Notes under the pieces: model-generated
Databases searched by the model: none
What the model was told of the DNA's origin: nothing
What the model saw: the letters and a program-made list of their open reading frames with translations, nothing else
NCBI GenBank assembly: GCA_030637505.1
Contig: DAOWGJ010000088.1
Coordinates: 1-11,950 of the forward strand
Direction of reading: 5' to 3'
Length of the DNA: 11,950 nucleotides
Origin: Holophagae bacterium
GTDB lineage: Bacteria > Acidobacteriota > Thermoanaerobaculia > Thermoanaerobaculales > Sulfomarinibacteraceae
Shown: piece after piece, positions 6,980-11,950 of the stretch
Layout of the letters: each line of letters starts with the position of its first letter
Numbering within the stretch: position 1 is the stretch's first letter
Made by a program: the position numbers and the translations under genes

Positions 6980-8583
6980 TGAGAATCGAGTTTCGGTGGG
7001 GCGTAGGGGCGGTTGTTTTCGGCACGTTCCTTGTTGGGGTAACTGTCTCGGGCCAGGGGTTGACGCCGGACAGCAGAGCGAAAGGACCGCCACAGCTGTC
7101 GACGACCGAGCGCCGGTCCTACATCGACCACACCGAGACGGACCAAACTCCAAACAAAATCGACCCCGACCGTTGGGCAGATCTCGTAGATGCCGCCTGG
7201 GGACAGGGCCCCCCCACTATTGAGAAGCTCCAGGTCTTCGATGAAGCCTGGACCGAGCTTGACGAGCGTTACGGCGCCTTCATGAATCTGGAAGTGGACC
7301 TTGCGGTTCTGCGCGACAGGTACCGCTTGGAGATATTGAACGGCGTCAGTCAGGGCCGCTTCGCCGCCATCCTCAATTACTTGTCCTTCGCGATGAAGGA
7401 CGCCCATACCGCGATCATGCACCGCGAGGTAAACTGGAATACCGAGCCTCGGCCCGGCGTCCCTCTCTTCATCGTCAGCGCCTGGCTGGGAACCTGGCAC
7501 TTCGGCGCCTCGCTGACGCCTCTGCCTGATGACACGCTGCTTGTGATACGAGTATTGCCGGATCACCCCCTCGGCCTCGAGGTCGGCGACATCGTGCTCG
7601 GCTACGAGGGCGTGCCCTGGAATGAGCTCTACCGTCTACTGCTTGAGGCCGAGCTGCCGATTGGCCTGACCTGGGTGTGGGGAAGCACAGACGAAGCGAT
7701 GGAGCACTGTCTCTTGATGAGCGCCGGCTTGAACTGGCACCTCTTCGAGACCATCGACATCGTCAAGTACACCACCGGAGAGACCATTCACCTGCCGACT
7801 GCACCACTCGAGGGCCAGTTCGGGGAGATCATCGGCAACGAGCAATTGCCCGTTCCCGGTGTGCCCATGTACGATCTCTTCGTTGGCGACGCCATAACCT
7901 GGGGGATCGTCGAAGGCACCAACATCGGCTTCATCTATGTCGCTTCCTGGTCCTGGGAGCCCGAGGATCGGATCAGTGAGCAGTTTGCCGAAGCCATCTA
8001 CAGCCTGATGTTCGAGCACGAAACGAACGGCTTGATTATCGACATGCGTCTCAACACCGGGGGCTCCATGCTCGAGGCCCACCAGGGTTACTCTCTGCTG
8101 TTCGATACCTCCATTGCGGCTGTGTCCTTCGACGTCCGGGGCGATCCCTCGGACCACCTGGATATGGTGCCGCACCCCACCTACGATGCCGAGCTCTTCA
8201 CCATCCCCGGCAACCCGGGGTCGTATTACGACAAACCCATCGCGGTTCTTGTCGGACCGGGTACAGTCAGCAACGGCGACTGGGAAACAGTGAGACTGGG
8301 CCTTCACCCCAAGGCGCGGGTCTTCGGCAAGCCCACGAATGGCGCCTTCACACCCTCAGACTTCCCAGACCTCGGGGGCGACTGGTATTTCACCAAGGCC
8401 ACCGGCAGCGGTTACCTCATCGAAGGACACCGCTACCTCGCCCACACCTCGGCGCCGATCGACGAGGAGGTCTGGCTCACCCAGGAGGACGTGGTCCAGG
8501 GTCGGGACACCGTTGTCGAAGCAGCTATTGCATGGATCGAGTGGCCAGCCCCACGTCAAGGATCTGGGCGCAGCAGCCCCTGA
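6979..8583 (+). CDS. Secreted S41-family (C-terminal-processing type) peptidase
   Basis: This is predicted to be an exported serine protease of the S41 tail-specific/tricorn-core class, acting outside the cytoplasmic membrane. At 534 residues, it has a signal peptide at 1-26 (hydrophobic core AVVFGTFLVGVTVSG). MKDAHTAI (139-146) resembles the L-x-DGHT segment of these proteases. A divergent PDZ-like segment spans about 187-220 (GLEVGDIVLGYEGVPWNEL). The S41 core follows: GFIYVASW (317-324), IIDMRLNTGG (353-362, family IxDLRxNxGG), VLVGPGTVSNGD (423-434) and RVFGKPTNGAF (447-457). Ser431 is the expected nucleophile and Lys451 a possible base, though its spacing differs from classical CtpA. AGGA lies about nine bases before the ATG, and the ATG overlaps an upstream TAA. 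The substrate is unknown. The nearest partner is the convergent beta-propeller gene. Confidence 0.85.
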   Translation: MRIEFRWGVGAVVFGTFLVGVTVSGQGLTPDSRAKGPPQLSTTERRSYIDHTETDQTPNKIDPDRWADLVDAAWGQGPPTIEKLQVFDEAWTELDERYGAFMNLEVDLAVLRDRYRLEILNGVSQGRFAAILNYLSFAMKDAHTAIMHREVNWNTEPRPGVPLFIVSAWLGTWHFGASLTPLPDDTLLVIRVLPDHPLGLEVGDIVLGYEGVPWNELYRLLLEAELPIGLTWVWGSTDEAMEHCLLMSAGLNWHLFETIDIVKYTTGETIHLPTAPLEGQFGEIIGNEQLPVPGVPMYDLFVGDAITWGIVEGTNIGFIYVASWSWEPEDRISEQFAEAIYSLMFEHETNGLIIDMRLNTGGSMLEAHQGYSLLFDTSIAAVSFDVRGDPSDHLDMVPHPTYDAELFTIPGNPGSYYDKPIAVLVGPGTVSNGDWETVRLGLHPKARVFGKPTNGAFTPSDFPDLGGDWYFTKATGSGYLIEGHRYLAHTSAPIDEEVWLTQEDVVQGRDTVVEAAIAWIEWPAPRQGSGRSSP

Positions 8584-8732
8584 CGAATTTTGATGCCAGG
8601 GTTTAGGTTCTTAGGAAGTTCAAAAACGCTCGCTCCCGTCCGCGACTGGCTCCCTGATCTGAAGCAGCTAAACCAACTTCCCAACTTCCAAAAGCCTGGC
8701 GCACTTTATGGGTAGCTGAGGCCGTTTAGCAC
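8584..8732. other. Spacer between convergent S41 and beta-propeller genes, with 8-bp repeats
   Basis: There is no gene. It contains GGTTTAG/CTAAACC (8600-8606, 8668-8674) as a short inverted pair and AACTTCCC-AACTTCCA (8675-8690) as an 8-bp tandem repeat, plus a related AGGAAGTT at 8613-8620. I see no intrinsic terminator for the plus-strand S41 transcript. Confidence 0.55.
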
Positions 8733-8777
8733 AAAAAAACCGCCCCGGCGTCGACCTTAGTGGACAAACGCCGGGGC
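8733..8777 (-). terminator. Intrinsic terminator of the beta-propeller gene
   Basis: Reading the minus strand, GCCCCGGCGT and ACGCCGGGGC form a perfect 10-bp GC-rich stem (8777-8768 with 8751-8742) with a 16-base loop, followed by GG and seven T (8739-8733). It begins 20 bases after the gene's TGA. On the plus strand no T-tract follows the stem, so it acts mainly on the minus strand. Confidence 0.92.
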
Positions 8778-8796
8778 AGGGATGGTGTGCGACGCG

Positions 8797-10446
8797 TCAG
8801 CGGCGCTGCGGGTGCTGCTTGAAGCGGTAAAGGAGATTCGCCTTCTCGCCTGTCACATAGATGTGGCCCGACGACCCGACCGCGACGCCGCTGAAAAACC
8901 ATGTCGGAGGATAGCCCGGAACCCCCGGTGCCCCGAGTTCGAGGCCCTCGGCGATCACCGTCACCTCACCGGTTGCCGGATCGATGCGCGACAGACGGCC
9001 GGCGCCGGATTCCACGACCAGCAGGCTGCCGTCGGTATTGACCGCGAGCCCCTCAGGCTGAATCAGGCCCGAAGCCACAGGGATTGTGACCGGAATCCCG
9101 TCGTCCACGATCTGGAAAACAGCACCCATTGCCCAATCCGCCACCCAAAGGTCGGACTCGCTCGCCGCAAGGCCGGTCGGCACGAAAAAGCCGGTGGCGA
9201 TCGGGGTGTGATCGCCGCGGACTACGCTTCCGGAACCAAGCTCGGCGACGGCGATGTCACCCTGGAAACCGATTGCGTTCAACGGGAAATTGAAGAAATA
9301 CGGGCCGTCGATGAGGTGGAGCGTTTCTCCGTCCCGGATCTCGACCGAGCTGCTGAACCAGCCGGATACGATCAGGTCCTCGCCATACGGGGCCACGGTC
9401 TGCGCATTGCCGAACACCTCCTCGACCGGTCCGGGTCGGCCGGTTCGTGCGTTGAATTCGCGGAAGGAGAAGGTGTCCGCCACAAAGACCGAATCACCGC
9501 CGTGATCACGGGGCAGTACCGCGATCCCGCCCGGTACGATCATCCCGCCCCTGCTGAGTACACGAGCTCGACCACTCGGAAGAACCCGGTAGATGGTTCC
9601 GTGGACAAAGCTGGACACGAACAGATTCCCCCGCGAGTCGAACGCCAGATTATCGAGGTCCGGCCCGACGTGTGCAACCTCCTCGACGGCACCGGTCTCC
9701 GGGTCGATCTGCACGACACGGTCATTGTTGAGCGCGAATAGGCGCCCGTGGGAATCGAACTTCACCGCCGCGGAGGAAAACGGGTTGAGGATGTCCTCGG
9801 ACCAAAGCGGCGGCGGGCCCGAATCGACGTCAATTTTGAGGATCTTCTCCTGGTAGATCGGGCCGTAGAGCAGACCGTCAGGTCCGAAGTCGAAGGCGTT
9901 GAGGTTGTAGAAGTTCGGGTCCAGCAAGATCGGCGGGTTGCTGCCGTCCGGATCGATCTCGTAGAGACCGGCGTACCCGAAAAAATCGTGCGCGACGAAG
10001 AGACGATTCTCGTCTGAAAAGGTAATTGGATTCACACCCGGAAAGACCTGACCGACGGTGGTCTTAGTTCCGTCCGGAGCCAGACGACCGACCTCACCGG
10101 TGAAAATTGCCGTCCAGAAGATGTCGTCCTGATATACGGAACCCAGAGGGCCGAAGGTGATGTCGTCCGGGGTCTCGACCCCGTCGTCCGGGCCGAGGCG
10201 ATCCAGGATTTCCCCCGTTCCGGGGTCCATCACGATGATTTCACGACCGATCACGCTCGCGATGTGGAGTCTGTCTTGGGTGTCGAACGCAAGCCCGTTT
10301 GCGCCGTGAATAGGAGATCCCTTGACCAGCACTTTCCAGTTCTGAACGTAATCCTTGTTGATTTCCACCGACAGGGCCGGGGTCGACGCAACAGCCGCCG
10401 CGGCGAGAAGGATGAATAGAACACGAATCGAGCGATTTCGGACCAT
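8797..10446 (-). CDS. Secreted beta-propeller (NHL/SMP-30-like repeat) protein
   Basis: 549 residues with ATG at 10446 and GGGGAAG just upstream. A signal peptide covers about 1-26 (core VLFILLAAAAVAS, cleavage near ALS). The rest is built of about ten repeats of ~45-50 residues with the pattern G-L/I-A-F/V-D-x-x-G-x-L-x-V-A-...-I-D-P-x-T-G, for example GLAFDTQDRLHIAS, NLAFDSRGNLFVSS and GLAVNTDGSLLVVES. This is typical of NHL or SMP-30/gluconolactonase-like six- or seven-bladed propellers, possibly two domains here. Propellers bind ligands or proteins, or act as lactonases/lyases; no catalytic metal site can be assigned by eye. It has its own promoter and terminator, so it is a single-gene transcript, convergent with the S41 peptidase gene. 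A functional link with the peptidase is only suggested by shared export and by the bracketing repeats. Confidence 0.88.
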   Translation of the reverse strand: MVRNRSIRVLFILLAAAAVASTPALSVEINKDYVQNWKVLVKGSPIHGANGLAFDTQDRLHIASVIGREIIVMDPGTGEILDRLGPDDGVETPDDITFGPLGSVYQDDIFWTAIFTGEVGRLAPDGTKTTVGQVFPGVNPITFSDENRLFVAHDFFGYAGLYEIDPDGSNPPILLDPNFYNLNAFDFGPDGLLYGPIYQEKILKIDVDSGPPPLWSEDILNPFSSAAVKFDSHGRLFALNNDRVVQIDPETGAVEEVAHVGPDLDNLAFDSRGNLFVSSFVHGTIYRVLPSGRARVLSRGGMIVPGGIAVLPRDHGGDSVFVADTFSFREFNARTGRPGPVEEVFGNAQTVAPYGEDLIVSGWFSSSVEIRDGETLHLIDGPYFFNFPLNAIGFQGDIAVAELGSGSVVRGDHTPIATGFFVPTGLAASESDLWVADWAMGAVFQIVDDGIPVTIPVASGLIQPEGLAVNTDGSLLVVESGAGRLSRIDPATGEVTVIAEGLELGAPGVPGYPPTWFFSGVAVGSSGHIYVTGEKANLLYRFKQHPQRR

Positions 10447-10555
10447 AGCTTCCCCACTTTCTCAATGGACGATCGGCGGTGTCCGTTCACAACGCACGCG
10501 GTGAACGCGGCCCGAGGCCGAGGGATCGTCAGTTTTCGATACATCTCTGCCAATT

Positions 10556-10584
10556 AATATGGTGCCTGGATCGTATCGTGTCAA
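10556..10584 (-). promoter_or_regulatory. Sigma-70-type promoter of the beta-propeller gene
   Basis: On the minus strand, TTGACA (10584-10579), a 17-base spacer, then CATATT (10561-10556). The -35 is perfect and the -10 matches four of six. Transcription would start near 10549, giving a leader of about 100 nt before the ATG at 10446. Confidence 0.65.
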
Positions 10585-10651
10585 CCTGGACTCAAGTTTC
10601 ATTGTGTGGGCCACGTGAGCCTCCTGAAAAATTCAGGGATAGTCAAACTCC

Positions 10652-10673
10652 AAAGGGGACAGTGTTCTTCCCG
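10652..10673 (-). repeat. 22-bp inverted repeat, right copy
   Basis: On the plus strand it begins AAAGGGGACAG and ends TTCTTCCCG, the exact reverse complement of 6908-6929. It lies upstream of the beta-propeller promoter and 36 bases before the right LytTR leader block begins. Confidence 0.8.
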
Positions 10674-10708
10674 AGCTATGACCTAGCGCGGATCACGAGT
10701 CCTACCGG

Positions 10709-10803
10709 TTCATTCCCCCAGAAGACCTTTCAAGACCTCATTTATCCCGGTCCTTCCCTATTCGGACGGTTCGTGCCACCATGGGGCCATGAGCACACAT
10801 GTA
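10709..10803 (+). repeat. LytTR leader, right copy (in front of the intact gene)
   Basis: This is the partner of the 6795-6889 block. It contains AGACCTTTCA-AGACCTCA, a 10-bp-spaced direct repeat of AGACCT only partly kept in the left copy, then TTCGGACG and CACCATGGGGCCATGA. The best-conserved part is the last ~45 bp into codon 5 of the LytTR gene. It may contain the promoter and an autoregulatory site; I see no clear -35/-10 pair. Confidence 0.75.
10781..10792 (+). promoter_or_regulatory. Three-codon mini-ORF/palindrome overlapping the LytTR start
   Basis: ATG GGG CCA TGA overlaps the LytTR ATG (10789) as ATGA. With the preceding C, the same bases form the near-palindrome CATGG-GG-CCATG. 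The block is perfectly kept in the left leader copy (6867-6878) while nearby bases differ. It could be a translational-coupling device or a protein-binding site. Confidence 0.3.
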
Positions 10804-11148
10804 CGAAGAGTTCTGTTGCATTTGGAGGACGGCCGGCGGGTTCCGATGGAGCCGGACGAGGTCTTCCTGCTTGAGGCCGATGGGGATCGCACCATAGTCC
10901 GCACACGGGGCCGGCGCAGCCTTTCAGACCTGCGCTCGTTGGGCGAAGTGCTGGCGTGCTTCCCCGAGGGGGCACTGGTACAGGTACACCGCTCGTACGC
11001 TGTCAACCCAGACCGCGTCAGCGAGCTGCGCCGGCGAGAACGCAGCGGCCGGGACTGGGAACTCAAACTCGAGCCGCCGGTGAACCATGTGATCCCTGTC
11101 GGCCGTACCCACATCACATCGCTATGGGCGGCCTACGGAGAAGTGTGA
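10789..11148 (+). CDS. Free-standing LytTR DNA-binding regulator
   Basis: A 119-residue protein that is almost entirely a LytTR domain, a beta-rich DNA-binding fold normally found at the C terminus of response regulators such as AgrA or AlgR. The domain covers about 10-116: RVPMEPDEVFLLEADGDRT (17-35), LGEVLACFPEG (51-61), LVQVHRSYAVNPDRVSEL (63-80, the most diagnostic motif), WELKLEPP (90-97) and HVIPVGRTHITSLWAAYG (100-117). There is no receiver domain and no membrane segment, so it is not a classical phosphorylation-controlled regulator; input must come another way or be autoregulatory. The start at 10789 is supported by the conserved leader, although no good Shine-Dalgarno is visible. Neither a sensor kinase nor a LytTR membrane inhibitor lies next to it, unless the four-helix membrane protein downstream serves that role, which is speculative. 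Confidence 0.92.
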   Translation: MSTHVRRVLLHLEDGRRVPMEPDEVFLLEADGDRTIVRTRGRRSLSDLRSLGEVLACFPEGALVQVHRSYAVNPDRVSELRRRERSGRDWELKLEPPVNHVIPVGRTHITSLWAAYGEV

Positions 11149-11405
11149 GGCATACCTATACTGTTCGTTCAGGTTGGCTGCAAAATGCGTCAAATCGAGA
11201 CTGACTGCGGGCCCTGAAGGACCCGCCTACAGATCCCAAGTCATTATGGTTCAGAGAGTTCAGTGTAGGCGCGTCCTTCAGGGGGCGCGGATGTGCAACT
11301 CCCAACCGCCACTCGACACCGACAACCTGATTCAAGGGGATGGGTATGGTGTGAGGGCTTCCGGTCGGGCCTCTAGTCTTTACACCGGAGAACCGGATTT
11401 ATGAA
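11149..11405. other. Spacer between LytTR gene and membrane-protein gene
   Basis: There is no convincing gene. It holds the 72-bp palindromic element described separately. A plus-strand frame at 11174-11404 runs straight through that palindrome and has no recognisable features. Confidence 0.6.
11212..11283. repeat. 72-bp palindromic element (20-bp arms)
   Basis: CCCTGAAGGACCCGCCTACA (11212-11231) and TGTAGGCGCGTCCTTCAGGG (11264-11283) are reverse complements at 19 of 20 positions, with a 32-base spacer. There is no T-tract, so it is probably not an intrinsic terminator. A REP/MITE-like element is the most likely reading. Confidence 0.75.
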
Positions 11406-11795
11406 GTGATTCGAGTCTTGAACATCTCGTTGAGAACCGCCCACATCGGCGCCATGGGGGTCTTGCTGGGAGGACACGCCTTCGACGTCAACCCCGAGCG
11501 ACTGCATGTGATCCTCTGGCTGACCATCGGAACTGGATTTCTGTTGGCTGCAGTCGAAGCCGGGCCTCGACTGTTATGGTTTCACCAAGGCCGGGGGCTG
11601 ATGACACTCGGCAAATTGGCCTTGTTGTGCGCGGTGCCGTTGGCCTGGGATTATCGCCTCTCAATGCTTCTTGCAGTGGTCGTGATCGCGTCCGTCGGCT
11701 CCCACATGCCCGCCCGTTACCGCTATTACTCAGTCGTGTACCGTCGTGTAATCCACGATACCTGTGGCCCGGGAGCAAACCGGAACCGAAATTGA
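11406..11795 (+). CDS. Small four-helix membrane protein of unknown function
   Basis: 129 residues with a GTG start at 11406; GGAGA lies at 11385-11389, rather far upstream. Four hydrophobic segments are visible at about 9-26 (LRTAHIGAMGVLLGGHAF), 33-52, 65-80 and 84-100, with a basic C-terminal tail. Several motifs look conserved rather than random: HIGAM followed by GGHAF, EAGPRLLWFHQGRGLM in the second loop, and GSHMPARYRYYSVVYRR at the C-terminal end. The three histidines in or near helices (H13, H24, H99) could bind a metal or heme, but this is speculation. I do not recognise a named family. An ATG at 11401 cannot be the start, since it reads ATG AAG TGA. The palindromic element separates it from the LytTR gene, so co-transcription is uncertain. 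Confidence 0.75.
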   Translation: MIRVLNISLRTAHIGAMGVLLGGHAFDVNPERLHVILWLTIGTGFLLAAVEAGPRLLWFHQGRGLMTLGKLALLCAVPLAWDYRLSMLLAVVVIASVGSHMPARYRYYSVVYRRVIHDTCGPGANRNRN

Positions 11796-11819
11796 AGACG
11801 GCAGCGGTGCCACCCTAGT

Positions 11820-11950
11820 GTAGTGCGCCCGAGATTCCTACCATCTCCTGACGGCCCTCCACACCGCTGGCTTCGTTGCTCCTCCTTGAAGTAGCCCAGC
11901 TACGACTGCGTTGTCGCGCCTCGTCAGCGGCGCGGATGACTCGCCAGCCA
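11820..11950. repeat. Probable dispersed intergenic repeat (runs off the window)
   Basis: The sequence contains GTAGC-CCA-GCTAC (11891-11903), a short hairpin, flanked by GCTTCGTTGCTCCTCCTTGA and GTCGCGCCTCGTCAGCGGCG. From memory, such blocks occur in many copies in environmental proteobacterial and acidobacterial genomes, often mistaken for short genes with R/S-rich translations. No genuine coding pattern is visible. The copy number cannot be tested from this window. Confidence 0.4.

Noticed and set aside
8733..8777. Bidirectional terminator serving the S41 gene too
   Set aside because: On the plus strand the stem is followed by AGGGATGG, not a T-tract, so only the minus-strand direction is supported.
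11174..11404. 76-codon plus-strand frame before the membrane-protein gene
   Set aside because: It passes through the 72-bp palindrome, lacks a ribosome site and has no recognisable features.
6635..11950. Genomic island inserted at the tmRNA 3' end
   Set aside because: No second copy of the tmRNA 3' end (TTCGACTCCCACCGCC...) is seen downstream, and no integrase gene is in the window.

Overview
The window is high-GC bacterial chromosome (well over 60% GC by eye in the genes, with a more AT-rich stretch near 420-670). It carries ordinary housekeeping and accessory genes plus an unusual load of short intergenic repeats. A membrane PDZ/SpoIIE-type phosphatase, a free-standing LytTR regulator, secreted beta-propeller and S41 proteins and repeat-rich spacers together suggest an Acidobacteriota-like or deltaproteobacterial/myxobacterial-like organism. 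That placement is inference only; no phylogenetic marker settles it. The tmRNA gene at 6314-6662 is the best marker for placing the organism.

Left part (1-5586, all minus strand, reading right to left): a ComM/YifB-type AAA+ ATPase (5586-4021); an 850-residue membrane protein with PDZ, membrane, GAF-like and PP2C/SpoIIE phosphatase regions (3895-1337); 60 bp further on, a nucleoside phosphorylase gene broken by an internal deletion and frameshift (1276-688); then an AT-richer spacer and the start of a secreted protein that leaves the window (283-1). comM and the phosphatase may share transcription. The phosphatase and the broken phosphorylase are spaced like an operon.

Middle (5587-6978): a 0.7-kb repeat-rich spacer with an imperfect palindrome, a GC-rich tandem repeat and an AACCGCAGAGACGCAAAG-type repeat. 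It is followed by the tmRNA gene (own TATAAT box, proteolysis tag ANTDYALAA) and a hairpin cluster directly after its CCA end.

Right part (6795-11950): a 95-bp leader lies before a secreted S41-type peptidase gene (plus strand), and a second copy, about 80% identical, lies before and into a free-standing LytTR DNA-binding protein gene (plus strand, 10789-11148). Between them sit the S41 gene and a convergent secreted beta-propeller gene (minus strand) with its own promoter and a clear intrinsic terminator. A perfect 22-bp inverted repeat brackets these two genes (6908-6929 and 10652-10673). The left leader still carries the first five LytTR codons, which open a 34-residue ORF whose stop overlaps the S41 start (TAATG). 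The two secreted-protein genes therefore look like a 3.8-kb segment inserted at, or bounded by, a LytTR leader. This is the most interesting structure in the window. A 72-bp palindromic element, a small conserved-looking four-helix membrane protein and a probable dispersed repeat complete the right end.

I see no CRISPR array, no recognisable transposase or integrase, and no clearly new multi-gene system.
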